Both the position numbers and the translations under genes were made by a program. From Rhea pennata (Eukaryota > Chordata > Aves > Rheiformes > Rheidae), in the NCBI RefSeq assembly GCF_028389875.1, contig NC_084669.1, positions 27,764,567-27,828,566 on the forward strand: a DNA stretch of 64,000 nt, given 5' to 3'. Below are positions 49,280 through 62,698 of the stretch, one piece after another; positions within the stretch are counted from its first letter, which is position 1; each line of letters starts with the position of its first letter. Under the pieces are notes generated by a model. That model was not told the DNA's origin, did no database searches, and was given only the letters and a program-made list of their open reading frames with translations.

Positions 49280-52260
49280 TCATGGAGCAATGCGAAGCGT
49301 TTCGCGGAGACAGGTACGCTAACAAGCAGCGACGGAGGGGGGATTTCGGCAGGAACCGGGCAACCTGCAACGCTGCAAAAACATGCAACTCGAGGGAGCA
49401 ACTCAAGGGACACCGCGGCGCCGCCGGCCGCGTGCAGCTCTGGGCCCGAATCGGGGAGAGACGAGGTGCGAGGGAGCCGGGCCGGCCGTCGGGGCCCTGC
49501 CCGGGCGCCGGGCTCCGTGGCCTCGCAGGTATTCCCGGGAAGCGCGAAGCCGCCTGAGGATGGGTTTCCATTTCGGTTTACTTAGGCGGTTTTCCACGGT
49601 GGCTCGGGGAGGGGGGGACCTCAGCGAGCCTCCTCGCTCCCGCGCGTCCCGGCTGCGAGCTGTCCTCGGCCGCCAGCCAGGCGGGTCCCCTCGCGGAGCG
49701 CGGCGGTGTCGCCGCGCCGGCCCGACCTGGCGCGGCCGGGCGGCCTGGGCCTGGGCCGTTCGGAGCTCCGGCAAGGTCGCCGCTGCTGGAGCCGCGCGTT
49801 CACGAGCGCCGGCATTGATTCGCTGCCTGCTTCAACGCGTTGTGCTGAGATTACTGGGTTTGGGGAATGCAAGAATCCATTAAGCTTCTTAATAGAGCAG
49901 CTCATTCCAATTACAAGAGATGCATCGGCGGAGAGGACGGAGATGCGTGGAGATCAATGCGTTAAGCAGTCGCCTGAATGGAGGAAACGGAGGAAATAGA
50001 GGAAATGGACTAAAATGAGTTCTGCTCAGTGCGGAGGCGATATTTGCCTCTAGGTAGTACTGAAGCGTGGGGCTGCTTGTGCTGTGAGGGAAGGCAAAGC
50101 ATTTCTGTGCTGTTTGGGTCAAAATCAGATAGAGACGCACGGCTTTGATCTTTTTTTTTTATGCCTGATAGAATACATTAGCAGGCTGGCTGAATCCTTC
50201 AGTGTGATGTATTTACTAATTTCACCTTTTGTGGTTTACAAGCGGCCTAAGGAGACGCGACGGCCGCTTAACTCCCGCTCCCTGGGCAGTAACGCCTGTG
50301 CGGGGCTCGCTCGGCCCTCTCCCGCGCGCCGGGAGCTGACGGCCGGCGCGCGAGCGCTGCGGGCCGGCGCCGCCCGGGCCCGGCCGAGGCCGCGCCGTCG
50401 CGCCGCCTCGCTGCTTGGAGCCCTCCGGACCGCCTGGGCGCTCGCGGGCGCGGGGGTGCCGCCGAGGTTTCTGAGGCACGGCGCTCGTTTCAGGCACGGG
50501 GGGAAAAGGCGGTTTCCGGAGGATCTCCATGAAGGAGTCTGCGATCTGATGTCGGTTGTAGCTTGGAAAGAAATTTCCAAGCTTTATTCCTGAAAATATT
50601 AGAACCTAACTTATTTATATAGGATAGGTTGTATTATCTAAAAATCCTTTATTTTAAAATTTAAATTAATTAAATTTAAATAAGTGAAATTAGCACCTTG
50701 TATTTTAAATAATTTTATCCAAATTTTGCTGCTTTATCCACTCTTGCCAAAACTCACAGTGCAACTAATTAAAAAAAAAAAAGAAAAAAAACCCACATTG
50801 TTGGCGAGTTTGTCTTCGTGCTCTTACGCAGCTTGGCTTCCCAAAGCCTTTCTACAACGTTAGTTACAGAAGACTCCTAGGGAAAGGAGCCGATCTCAGC
50901 TCAGCCCCTCTCCCCGTGATGCGCCGCCTGTCTAGGCTCCAGCTCCTGCAGACACAAAATAACCTTCGTTCCCATCCGGGAAGCAACCGACCCTCCAAAG
51001 TTACTCCCGCAGTTGAGCTGGGTATGTTTTGGGGGTAGTTTTACAGTCTATAAGGTGTCCTTGCTGGCAGCGGCGCAGTGAAAGCATATGTAGACCTGTT
51101 GGGAGGGCCCCTGCAATTATTTTGCTTTGCCAGATGGGTTTCCGAGCGCTGGCGCTAGCGTCGGCCGTATCGGTACCGGCCGCGCTGCCTCGGGGGAGCC
51201 GGCGCTGGAGGGCTGGCGGCCGCCACATCCGGGCTCCCGAGAGCAGCCCGGGCCACGCTCGCATCCTCCTGGCCTGCCCGGAGCAACCGAGCGTCCGTCC
51301 CAGGAGGCAGGGAGAGGGAGGGGGGCTTCTGCCTTGGAAGCTGCTCTCGCCGGATTGCGGTCGGGGTTTTTCGCTAACCAGTACAGAAGAGTTACGGCTT
51401 CATTTATTTATTTGTTTTTTAAGGTCTGTTGTTATGAAACAGCAGAGATGCCGATATTTTAGGGTTCAGGGTGTGATGCCTAGTGAAGTGCCGATAAGCT
51501 TTAGAAAGGTACGGCCGATTTGCTGTAAACCCTAAAGCGCAAACTAGCACTGTCAGCGCTGTGAAATTCTTGCACCTCTGCTACTGCCCTTTAACGTTCA
51601 CTTATTATTTTCGTGCTACCGGTTGCCCTTTGGAATGGATGATTTGCCATACAGCGTAAAGCAATTAGTCTGCAGAGCCTCTTGTTTTCCTTCCAGCCAT
51701 GGCTAATGTGGAAAGTTAATGTAATGTTTTGAATTTTTATTCTACCTCGGCTCTGAGAGTCCCCACGCTTGACGCCCGTCAGAAGCCGAGCCGCTCCGAG
51801 AGCAGGGCGACGGTGAACGAGCCGCCCCTGCCCGGGTAAAGCCGTGGTTTCCCGGTGGGCTCCAGCGCTCCTGGCGAACGTCGTGGCCCTGCGGCGCCGA
51901 GCAGCAACTCGGTGCGCCAGCTCAAACGCGCTCGTTTCTTGGTTTTAATCGCGGTGGTTTAACTTCGTTTCGGCTTTATGCCGGCTTGTGCATCTTCTTC
52001 GCTTTCCAGAGCGCGGCCGGACCTGCCACAAGTCCTTCTACGAGTCGCTTCTGGCCCTCGTGCCCGTGTCGGGCCGGTGCGGCATCGCGCGGCCACCAGC
52101 ACCTCTTCCGAGGAGACCCGGCAGGCAGAAACGGTGCCGGTGGCTGAGGGAGACGTGGGGGCCGCCGGCCACGGCGGGGGCGCGCTCGGTGTTCGCCGGC
52201 CGCCGCAGCCCCTCGGTGGTCCTGCGGCCGGCGTGAGCCCGCGCGCGGGGTCTCCTGAGA
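49280..52260. promoter_or_regulatory. Cluster of CpG-rich blocks
   Basis: Four CpG-rich blocks (about 49280-49830, 50240-50520, 51140-51380, 51760-52260) separated by AT-rich sequence, including very AT-rich DNA at 50590-50720. This suits the promoter region of a developmental or broadly expressed gene, probably reading right. No coding first exon could be assigned. The 90-170-codon open frames on both strands here are Arg/Ala/Pro-rich GC artefacts. Confidence 0.5.
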
Positions 52261-52302
52261 AGCTCATTGCACTGCGCTCCAAAACCGATACTCACACTGA
52301 GA

Positions 52303-52346
52303 TTTTTCTTTTTTTCTTTTCTTTTTTCTTTTTTTTTTTTTCTTTC
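52303..52346. repeat. T-rich/pyrimidine tract
   Basis: TTTTTC-type simple repeat at the right end of the CpG cluster. A second pyrimidine tract with a C run follows at about 52535-52585. Confidence 0.85.
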
Positions 52347-52589
52347 AGCAGTATTTCTAAACAATCTGGAGTGAATTAGGCCTTTACAATTGGAAATTCA
52401 ATTTGGGGTCATCTTTAAATGAACTCTAAAAGCATTAGACTCTTTGGCCAGGATCTTTGCTCTGGGCTGAAGCCCAACATATCATCTCCAAATCAATTCC
52501 AAGGTCCCTTTCCAGACCAAGCTACTATTGATTTCCCCCTTTTTTTTCTTTTCTCCTTCCCCCCCCCCTTTTTTTTTCTTCTTTTAACA

Positions 52590-53651
52590 CAAAGTTGTCT
52601 CTGGTGATCATGTGCCCGTGTTCTCAGCCCAGCTCTGGCTGCTCCTTGGTGTTTGGACAGAAATCTCATTTAATTCATTCGTAAGCCGCCTGGCATAAGG
52701 AGTGAATGTGAGATGGCAGCAAACATGTTAATACTGTGCTGAAGGATGTAGTACTCGCTGAATATTCCCATTTCTGGGCATTCACGTTCATAATAGGCAG
52801 GTTTGTGTAAGCAGCATACAGTCGCAGGGAACTGGTTTCTCACTTGAATGATTTATTTTTTTAAAAAACTCTGAAGTTCTGAAAGTACAAACGTAGCTAG
52901 AAGATGGGTGTTTTTCTCCTGAACCGCATTTAGCTGTTATGTACAGTTGTTAATAAGATGGAAAAAAAAAAAGAAAAAATCTTAAAATACACCTCTTAAA
53001 AGAATTGTTTCTGTCATCAAATTCTGGACTTTTACTTCACAGGTTTTAGTTGGTAGCAGGTGTGAGGTTGCAGAAGGGCCTTTTCCCCAGCGGTGACCAA
53101 GCTGGCCAGCAGGCCAGGCACCAGGCTGGATGTGTACTGCTTTCCAGTGACACTTCGCTACCAATAAACTTGCAACTCTATTTATTTATTATTGCATTTT
53201 AAGCCAGTTTTACTGGGGGCATAGCTTTGTGCACAGATCCTCTCTCAAACCACCACTGAAGTCACTGCTTTCCGTACTTAAACAGGTGAGCAGTCCCCCA
53301 CACGTGGTTTTAACTGGATTAAGGTCAATGAAGTGGTTCTGCCCTGCACGACGGCGAAGGCAGTATTTCTGCCAACGGGCTGAAGTTTAGCAAGCTCGTT
53401 GCACTGTGGTGTATCAGCACGTACGTTGAACTGTCAGCAGTGCACGGATGTGCCTCGCTGTCCTGCTATTTGTAAAAGAGAAAAGCTATTGCGGCTTTTC
53501 CCCCGCTGCGCCTTGGCATGGTGTTTAGCCATAGAGAGGGGAACGGAGAAGGGTGCTGTCATAAAGGTGGAGGGCTAAAGTTATTTTTGAGTAATAGAAG
53601 TTTTGATATGCTGAATTAAAATTTGTGAAGTTGATGTGTTTTTATTTGCAG
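52590..53651. other. Intergenic or intronic, no gene seen
   Basis: Mixed-composition sequence with no recognisable element. It would be intron if the exon candidates to the right are real. Confidence 0.4.
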
Positions 53652-53673
53652 GTAGGAAATGCTCCCCTTCACT
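53652..53673 (+). CDS. Candidate 22-bp microexon of an unidentified gene
   Basis: Between a strong TTTTTATTTGCAG acceptor and a GTAAGT donor. Frame 0 reads VGNAPLH and leaves one base (T), which completes a Ser codon with the CA that opens the next candidate exon. It is very short, so on its own it is weak. Confidence 0.22.
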
Positions 53674-54105
53674 GTAAGTTGTCGGGAGAGTCCTGTGGAA
53701 AATAATCACAAATAAGCGCCTGGTAAGGGAGTTTGAGTCACAGCATATGAAAGAAGAATAAATCTCTTAAAATAAAGACCAGGTGGCAATACAAGTCCAA
53801 GCAATGGTGTCCTGTGTGCTACTAACTTAGTTAGTGCAGTTGCCAATAATTACCACAGCCTTAAATGACCACATTGTGTTCAGCGATGTCGGTAAGGTCA
53901 GTCCTCAGTCACAGGATAAAAGGGGTCTCCAGCAGCTCTTAATGTGCATCCGAATGGGAAGATTGATGCTGACAAGGTGACCTCGGCTCCAAAGGGGCAG
54001 TTTATTTTGAATGCCTGGAGTTTTCCTTGCTTACGATTGACAGCCCCGTGGGCATGACTGCTTGCTTCCTTTCTCTTTTTTATTTTCCCTTCTGTTAAGT
54101 TGCAG

Positions 54106-54163
54106 CACGGATTCAGCTAGGTATTTTGGATGACGTGCCAATAGTCCGAGTAGGCGAAGACTA
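54106..54163 (+). CDS. Candidate exon (58 bp) of an unidentified gene
   Basis: Acceptor TTCTGTTAAGTTGCAG, donor GTAAGT. Only one of three frames is open. It reads RIQLGILDDVPIVRVGED and ends with TA, which becomes Tyr when joined to the T that opens the 60349 exon. I do not recognise the protein. Confidence 0.33.
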
Positions 54164-54844
54164 GTAAGTAAGTTTGTTTGTTTGTTTTGTGGGAGGTCGC
54201 TGCCCCCTCGGTGGTGCCCCGTGTCCCCCGGGTGCCCTGTGGCCGTTCTCCGGATGACCCCGGCTCGCGCTGGTGTCTGGCAGGCAGTTCCGCAATTAAA
54301 ATGTGTGGCCTGACATCAGTTCCGAATTCGCCTTTCCTTCAATTTTTCATGTCCATCCAATTCATTCTTTTGTCCTCTTAACCTTCTGTGTCCAATAGCA
54401 GTGTGTTTTGTTCCTTGGTTGCCACCAGTGGGAACGTTTACACGCGATTTTTTTTTTTCACTTTTTTGTCTTGTATGGAAAAGGATTTTAATTGATTCTT
54501 CTGTTAATGTCTGGAACCAGCCACACTGTTCTACACCATAACTTCTTTTTTTCAAGCAAAATGGTTTTGTTTAAGATAAGTTTGGTTAATTTTTACAGGA
54601 CAGTTCCCTCAGACTATTAAAGCATTTTTTGCCCGTGCTGTGAACCTTTGCATTTGCTGCTGGAAAAATCCTTCCTTTCAAAAGCAGCCAGCAAGCAAAG
54701 AAATGCAAGATTGGTAAACACTTAGACAGGCTAAGAAAATGCTTTTTGTCTAGGTTTAGACAGCATTTTGCACTTGGAATTATATGTGCTGAAAAATTTT
54801 GGATTTCTCTGCCTGAAGAAAACACTGGTCATGGGAACTTGTAA

Positions 54845-54884
54845 GTTTGGTGAACCAAATGTAGGTTTGGTGAACCAAATGTAG
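54845..54884. repeat. 20-bp tandem duplication with internal palindrome
   Basis: GTTTGGTGAACCAAATGTAG occurs twice in direct succession without mismatch. Each copy contains TTTGGT-GA-ACCAAA, a perfect inverted repeat with a 2-bp spacer. Confidence 0.95.
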
Positions 54885-57800
54885 GTCTTGAAGACTTCTC
54901 TGATGATACGGGTTAATGAAGTGTTTAGGCTTAGTAAGCACCATCACTGTCAGCAGAAAAAGAAAGCGTTTTAATAATAGTAAACATCTCTCTGGGGATC
55001 TGACCCTTGGACTGTGTTGGCTATGGAAGGAGGCAACGGTATCATGTCTTCAGTAATCAGCAAAACTGTTCTGAGAAAGGTGGAGGGGAAAGGGAAATTA
55101 TATAAGTATAGCCAATCTGTGACAAAATGCAGGTTTTGGTAGAGAGCTCCTTGATCTAACTTCCAGTGGAGGTTATGTGCACTCGGTCAAGAAAATGATA
55201 CCACTACTTCCCTCCCCTTGACTTAGCAGAGCTGTAGGTGGGATGTTTTGTGCTCTATAGACCTTCCTCCCAAGGATTATGGTATCACGAGCTTAGGAAG
55301 TGCTATGCACGGGATAAAATAAACCAGACAAATAATATCAAGTGCACACACCTTTCTGCCTAAGCCTAGTGCAAAAAGTAAGACTTGAGGCTGAGTAATT
55401 CTGAGCAGGCCCAGCTGATGGTGGTCAAAGCATGTTAGGGTTTTGCTTTCTCCCCAGTGCAAGAGCATTGCCTAGTAATAAGGAAAAGCTGGGGCTTATG
55501 TTTGCTCGTGCTTCAGCACATGTGTTGCATATTCCTCTGTGTTAAAGCCTGTAAGTGTGGAATAAATATTGTAATTATTACTTGTAGTGCTATCTACAAG
55601 CGAGTCATCTACATGACTTCTGTCTTGCATGTAATATTCTAGATTTTCATGTAGTGGCCAGTTTTAGGTAAAGCCTTAAAATTAGGAAGAAGGAAGAATT
55701 CTTTTCAGTGAATGCTTTTAGGCTAGTTATAAACTTCTCTGATTTTCTGTTAGCCAGATCACTGACATACCTGGGGGTAGTGAAAAGGAAACAAAACTTC
55801 CGTGTGTGTGTGTGCGTCTGTGTGGAGGAAGTGCTTTGACCAACTTCTAAAAAAATACATTCATAAACTATGCATTTGTAATAAGTTTACATTGATTTTT
55901 CTCAGATATTAAGGTTTATTCTGCCTAGAGTGTAGTAAATCTGAGGCAGAAAACAGGTCAACATATGTCATAGGTTCCCCTTGGGAAGTGGAGTTTCCCG
56001 AGGTGGTTGGCCTGCAGGCTCCGGCCATCAGCCCAAACCCCTCTCTCAGAAAGTTAAGGCTTAATTAAAATGGCTACATGCTTGGTGTTTAGGCCAGTAA
56101 GCCCCAGTACCTTTCATTGTGTCTACTGCAGTTTTCAGAGTCAGATGCTGAGTAAGTTTGTTTCTGTACATCCCAGGCTTGGGTAAATTCGTGCTTTGCT
56201 CTTTGCCGTTTGAGCAAGGCTCTGGGATCAGCCAACTGTCGAAGCTGGAGGTGGCTGCTTTGCTGGGAATGCTGTTTCGGTGTGGTGGGCTGAAAGAGCC
56301 AACCAACTTCAGGCGTTTCATAAAGAGCTTCAGAGTTGGGCTGTGAGTCTATCATTTTGCTAGGTTTTCAAGCAGACTATATTAAATCCTCTCCAGCTCT
56401 CTAAATCATCTCCCTTACAAGGTTTGTCACCAATAGATGTGATGCAGCCAACATCCGTGGCTTGTAACAAGGCACAATATTGGGAACTATCTGTGATATT
56501 CTATGATATACTGGTGTAAGATATTGGATACTCTGTTGCTGTCATAGATCACTCGTATAATTTAACTGTTAGAGGTCTTCACCCTTAACAGCTATTCATC
56601 AGCAAAGAGACATGAAGATCTGTCAGGTCTCCACTCTTGGGAAGTCTTCTGTTTTGAGTCTCTTTCTGAAGTTGTAACCTGGGGTTGAAGAGCAGAGGAG
56701 GTGTCCTGGGTTCAGACGAGAACTGGACAAGTGAATAGTGATCGGGTGGTGCATAAACGGGTACCAAAAGGACTGGGACTGGGCAGAGGTGGGCAGAACC
56801 CTCGAGGGCTGACATCCCTACCAAAGCGTTTTGGATGCTGGGGGTGCTGAAGAAGAGTGGGTTGCAGAAAGTGGCTGGGCTCACGTGCCTCCCTTTGGAG
56901 CACTGACTGCCGCTATGAGGTTGCACGGACCGATGGTCGGACCAGTGGTACACCTCTTGGGTGATTATATTGCTTCTTACGTTCATTCTCTCCAGATGAG
57001 GTACTCTATATATGCTGACCTGACTCTGAGGAAAATATTACTGGTATCATTTGTGCCACTGGCCTAGGCAAAGCCCTGGTGAACAGTTACAGCCATAGGT
57101 AATGAACTTTGGTGTCTTAAGTTAAGAGGTCAGTGTAATATGCAAAGAAAACAATAGGAATTCTTTAAACTTGGTATAGCAAGGTATTTGTTTCCTTTTT
57201 TTCATTTTTTCCCTGCTGATGGCCAAGAGTCTTGGCAAAAAACTTGCTTTCCTCCCAGTCATTTTTCCGTTTCAACCACATACACTTTGCTTCTGTTTTA
57301 TTTTCCTGCATAATATTGTTAGAACTTTGCCCTTCTCCTTCTGTCTGAAGGAAATTTAACCTCATAGATGTCAAACAGGATGAAAAAGGAAACTCAGAGC
57401 AGAAAATATTGGCCACTCCTGAGGGTCAATGTCTCTTGGGCTTTGCCAGATCTTCTGGTTCATCAGTCAAATGCAACTCGGGAAACGGTGGCTACTACCC
57501 CTCTGCTTTTGTTGTTAGTGGTATCGTGTGGGCACTGGCTGTTGAAGGAGGCTGCTCCTGCAGAGCACTGCTGTCCTTGCTCCCTTGGGCAGGAGGGTGC
57601 CCCTGGGAATTGGTGAGTTTGTCAGGGTGTGTCTTGATGGCCACCAGCAAGTGCTACCATGCAGGAAATGGGTCATGGGACACCAAGAGGTTTTTCAGAG
57701 CCTGGCAGCAGTTGGAGTCATTGACAATTTTAGTGTAATTCCAGGCTGCTTTCTTAAAACATATTATGAGGGTAGAGATGAGGACTGCTACAACAAGGAA

Positions 57801-60348
57801 AGCATGCTTTTGCAATCTCTTTTCTTCTCCCTTCTGTGCTAACAGGAAATTTTGCTGTTGACTTACTTCAAGCTTTCAGCTCTCAAATCATTTGCTAAAG
57901 TTGCCAGCACCTGCCACCCTCTGGCCCAGTGCAGGAGGCAGCGCAGCAGTGAGGCAATACCGTCGTTCCTGGTCCTGTGCTGTTACCCCTCGTCAGGCTT
58001 CGCTGGCAGCAGTGAGGACTTGGGTTGCATCTTAGCGGTCAATAATGAACGCTGACTTGAGCTCCTTCCTGGAAACCTGGCAAAACCAAAGCTAATGAGT
58101 CTGCCGTTGAGCAAGCTGTTCTCTCCTGAGTGCCATAACAGAGCAGCCCACCACTGCAGGGGGAAAGGGAGAGGACCTGGGGAAGGGAACTGGATTTGTG
58201 CACACTTGCCCAGGCTGCATCTTTGCAACAACCGTCGGCAACGTTGCCGTCAGCCGTGTCCCCGGCCCGGCTGTGCCTGTGGGAGCTCACCATCTGGTTT
58301 GGAGGCTGCAGCTTGGCGCAGGCGCCTCCTCGGTAAGGAAAAGGTCTGTCTGAAGCCCTTGTTTGCTGGCCTTGGGAATGAGCCTTCTTCAGGATCATGA
58401 ATGAGCAAGGCCAGTTTCTTATATGGGCAGGAAAGGTAGAAAAAGTGTAAAATATTTAAAGTTCATGCTTATGAAGTGATTGAAATACGTTAGTTTCTAG
58501 GAACTCTGTTAAAATCATATTTCCTCACTGAAATAGCAAGTACATTTTCAAAGTATATTCTAGTGGGGAAAAATAGTCTTTGTTCTACCTGTTGTTTGAT
58601 AATTTCTTTTTTTTTTTCTTTTTTTTATTTTTTTTAAGAATATGGTTGTGTGTTGAGGATGAATTTCTTAAGCATGGGAAAAGGATGCATCTTATACTGG
58701 CAATTAAATATAAGACTTCTACAAATTCATAGTTTGAGTATATTCAGTTGTTTCTGAATGGTATAATAAGCAATATTATTACTCAGTCCTCTTTCCTAAT
58801 ACTTGAGGGTAGCTCTCTGTAAAACATTAGATGGAACAACTTCTGAATTATAAGTAAATACTAGAAATAATACTCACTGTCTAGACTTCGTGGTTGGGGT
58901 ATTTCCCTCCCTCTTTCAAAAGACTCCTGAGACTTTTTACAGCTTATGTTCAGAAACTGATAAAATTCACAGGACTTCTTCTTGTTGCAGTATTTATTTC
59001 ACTTATGAACAAAGCAGACATCCAATATTGAGCTGACCTATAGAAAATATTGACTTTAGAAGCAGAAACCTTACTGGATAAGGTGCAAGATGAGAACAGA
59101 AATCTTTTACTTAGGGTGCACTGAGGACTTCAAGGCAGCTTGAGGCTACGGCAAACAGACAGGTTGTCTGGGTTAATACCAGCTGGGGAAGGACATCCAT
59201 AAAAAAACAGAAGAGGAGTGATGTACAGTGTCTTTCTAAATTCTGGTTGACTTTGCAGATCTGTGCTGTTTTGCAACTTGGAGCAAAGCAGCAGATAGTT
59301 TTGTATTATCTTCTCCCACTGCAAAACATTAAGCGCCTGTCTTGCTTTCGGAAGGCGAGGTGGCCTTTGTACGTCCAATTTATTACACTTAGCAAGTTTC
59401 TTTAACTCTGCCTTACGCTGTGGCCGTTGAAATTCTGGAGAACTCTCTGCCTTTATTGGACTTGTGCTAAAAGAAAAGCCAGAAATCATAAAACATTTCG
59501 ATGTATTTGCATTTCATAATGTTGCCCTTCCAGGTGCTTCTGTAGTACTGTTAGATATTTTGGGTTCCTTTTGACTGCTAAAAAGGAGACGAGGGGCATG
59601 TTAGTTCTTCTGAGAAGACTGAGTAGAGCAAGATGGTAATTGTTTGTCATTGTGGTACTTCCTAAAGGATTAAGTAAAAAGCAAATGATCCCAGACATCA
59701 GGTTAGAGGCCACAGAAACAACAGCCCAAGAGGGTGCAGCAGGCTTCATAGCCTGTCAAAAGACAGAAACATCTAGAAATCGGGTGATCTGGATCCTTCT
59801 TCTTGCTTAGGCAGTATAACATCTCCTTTCCCTACTAAACCAAAAGCAACATAAAAGAGCTATCGGTTAGTATTACACAAGTATTGTCCCGTAAGATCTT
59901 ACTGCAATATGAATAACTGGTAATCGTAATAATTAAGTAAAACTGATCTGCCTGAGGTCAGAGCCAGGAATAGAAGCTCTCTCTCCTGACTCCTGGTCCA
60001 GTGACGCAGCTGTTAATTCACACTACTTCTGTTTGAGTTCATTAAAAATCTTCTCCCACAGCCTTGCCTCAGCAGCCAAAATTTTTCCTTTTATTAGAAG
60101 CAAGGCGCTTCCTTTGGGATTCCCTGCACAGCGAAAACCTCTCTACTTAAGAGTATGCACTACCTTTTGAAGTAGTTAGCCTTTTTTGACCTGAGAAATG
60201 AGAGAAGTGGACTGAAGTCTTAGATATAAGCTTAGAAAGTGTCTCTAATAAAGGAGGATATGTGCACTAGGCACTTTTCTTTTCATGTTAAAATGCTGCA
60301 ACTGAGTTTAAAATCTTTTTTTCTTTATGAAATCTTAATTTATTTTAG
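54885..60348. other. No recognised gene (intron of the candidate gene if real)
   Basis: About 5.5 kb with open frames on both strands but no recognisable protein. A 360-bp minus-strand frame (59130-59489) has an acceptor-like TTTTCTTTTAG before a proline/lysine-rich peptide but no clear donor. T-rich tracts occur near 58607-58637. Confidence 0.4.
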
Positions 60349-60414
60349 TGAGGAGGATGTTCCTTCTCCAGAGTCAACTAAACTTAAATACAACTCCAAA
60401 ATGAGAAAATGGGA
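60349..60414 (+). CDS. Candidate exon (66 bp) of an unidentified gene
   Basis: Acceptor TTAATTTATTTTAG, donor GTGAGT. It is 66 bp long, so symmetric. Only one frame is open, reading EEDVPSPESTKLKYNSKMRKW and ending in GA. Entry and exit phases match the 58-bp candidate before it and the 111-bp candidate after it. The protein is not recognised. Confidence 0.38.
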
Positions 60415-60433
60415 GTGAGTTTAGTTTGAAATA

Positions 60434-60700
60434 TTTCAGAGTAATAGATTAAGGCCAGCAGGGACCATTATGATCTTCTATTCTGGTCTCCTATAGAGCT
60501 GAATGATTCAGAACATTTTCCAGTGACTTCTTCATTGAGCCTGTGTGTGGTTCAACATACTTTTTAGGTAGATATCCATTTTTGATCTATTTAAGTTAGT
60601 CCTAGGTGAGGGGTAATTTATCTTATCATTTGGCAAGCTGTTCCAACTCTTATGTAAGAGTTTTAATGCTGATGGCTAAGAAATAAAATGTGCATCCATT
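60434..60700 (-). mobile_element. Ancient CR1-like LINE 3' end
   Basis: Diverged antisense copy of the older amniote CR1 type: TTAAGGCCAGCAGGGACCAT, TGATCTTCTATTCTGGTCTC, then AGATATCCATTTTTGAT and GGCAAGCTGTTCCAACTC. The order follows the well-known reverse-complement pattern of this family, with much divergence. Confidence 0.65.
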
Positions 60701-62698
60701 TAGAAGAGACCAAATATGCTTCACCACAGCCATAGATGCTCAGAGTTTATGTTCTGGAGTATGTTTCGGTGCCAAGCAGCATTATGCTTAGAGCTTGCTA
60801 CACATAATGCACCAATTCAGAGCTATTTAAATGAGTTTCATGATAATAACTTACTTCCTTTGCTTATAATCCTTGAGATAATAATTTGTGGGGGAGGGAA
60901 CAGTCATTGAGACCTTTTGTTTCAGCGTTCATTCTTACCAGGAAAAGATGAAACCTGTATATTTCTGGATGAAGTCCCAGATAGAAATAGTACTTTAAGG
61001 TCTCCTTTTACTGTTAGGCACTGTTACGACTCGGTGGTCGCGGCGATGTCAGTCTGTCAGCGCCCTGTGCCGGCTCGGCGCTGTCCTGCCTGGCGCGGAG
61101 CTGCGGTGGGGAGGCTCGGGGAGGGGACCTCGCGCGCTCTGTACCCCTGCGGTCGGTTCCCGCTACAGCGATGTTTATTTCCCCGCTACGTTGCATTACA
61201 TTGCAGGGGTTAGTGGTGTGAAAGACTAGCTAAAGGTAATCAGCAGAAGCGTAAGCGTGTGTTCTTCCTGGGAGAATGCTAACTGAGAGAACTGATGGGA
61301 TGAAGGATACGCGTGCAGGACACTGACTCCTGGGGAAGGACAGGAGATTGTCTTTTCTTATGTAGTCTGTCTGTCCTTTTACCACCTTATTATAAGGTAG
61401 AAATGATCAGATTTAAGAGCAACATTACCTAAGTGGATGGGAAGCCCTGCTCTAGACTCTTAAATGCTAATTTTGTCCTATACATTTTATACATGAAAGA
61501 GAATAAACTCACTATAAACTAAACGTTGATTCAGTCTTTCTTGGATTTTTTTTTTTTTTTTTTTTTTATCTCAGGAAATAGAATGATGTCTTGCTCTTAC
61601 AAGAGTATATTCCTTTTAAAGACTGTCTTTATGCAGGCTGCTAAGATACTGCTGCCAGGTTTTGCTTGTCAGGGATTTTCATTAACCAGTGTGTGACTGG
61701 CCTGGGTGCGATGGTGTTACTTGGAAGGGTATCCAGGCCTTGTCAGTGTAAAAGAGCAAGTGAGGTGATCCTGGCTCCAAACTTTTCATGAAAGCACTGT
61801 CAGCCACTCTTTGGTTTCTCCTATCTAATTATGTCAAAGAGCTGGCATTCTATTAAATTTCTGGCAGTGAAAGAATGATAACTGTTATTTTTTTTTTTCT
61901 ATAAATACAGTTGAATTCCAAAAAAGAAACAGACTGACTTGCAAGGGCTATTCCTTTTTACTTTTTTCTTTTTTTTCTGGTCATTTTCTTGAAGTGTTTA
62001 GAGACCTTGTCAGTCTGGATTCTGAAATGTTAAACGTCAGACATCTGAAAATACGAGGCAATCTATACCTCAAAGTTCAAATTAAATAAACGTATGGACA
62101 GTGTCATTATTCTCACTTACAGGCAACGAAGATGTAGGTGAGGGATTATGGATTTCTCCATATTCTCTGTGTTGTAAGAGAAACCTGGCTCAGTCTGGAC
62201 TGGTTTGTCCTGTGAGGACACAAGGCTCTTGAGTCCTGGTCCAATGTCTCAATTATAAGACCATGCTTATTTTCTTTTACTCATGTTTCACTTTTAAAGG
62301 TACAATGCATTGTTCTCTAAGCTTTTTGTTCTTTTTAAAATCTGATATGGTAATAGGTTGAGAAAGGTGCATCAGAAATGTGTGTGGGAGGGGGAGGAGA
62401 GGCACCTCCATCTGTTGCAATGATATGGCATCTAGAATGATGTGCATCATTTGGAAAAAGAGTCCATTAAGAGCAGCAAGCTTGAAAGCCAAAACAAATG
62501 ACAGGATATGTGAGGGATTAGTTGGAAGGAGCCTCTGTTATTAATATTGAGCAGTGCTTTTTGAAAACGAATGTGAAGTGTTAGTGTGGTTGTGAGAATT
62601 AATTTTAATGCTTTTCCGTGAAAGAGAGAACAAGTAAGATGCATGCTTTTCTTAAGCTTATTTAGAATTATTGTTTTCATTTTTTGTTTTATCTGAAG
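60701..62698. other. No recognised gene; short CpG-rich block and T tract
   Basis: A CpG-rich block of about 170 bp (61025-61195) sits in AT-rich sequence. A T tract lies at 61546-61567. An acceptor-like TTTTGTTTCAG at about 60915-60925 precedes an open frame, but its phase does not continue the candidate exon at 60349. Confidence 0.4.

Noticed and set aside
56585..56986. Possible LTR or retroviral relic with a GTGTCCTGGGTTCAG stretch and a 133-codon minus ORF
   Set aside because: Only a short stretch resembles known bird LTR starts. There are no terminal repeats, primer site or retroviral motifs.
59130..59489. 119-codon minus-strand ORF preceded by an acceptor-like TTTTCTTTTAG
   Set aside because: No convincing donor or partner exon was found, and the peptide is not recognised. 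It could be a last exon, but the support is too thin to annotate.
60926..61213. Open frame after an acceptor-like site (RSFLPGKDETC...)
   Set aside because: Its phase does not match the candidate exon at 60349, the matching phase hits a stop, and the frame runs into a CpG-rich block with no clear donor.
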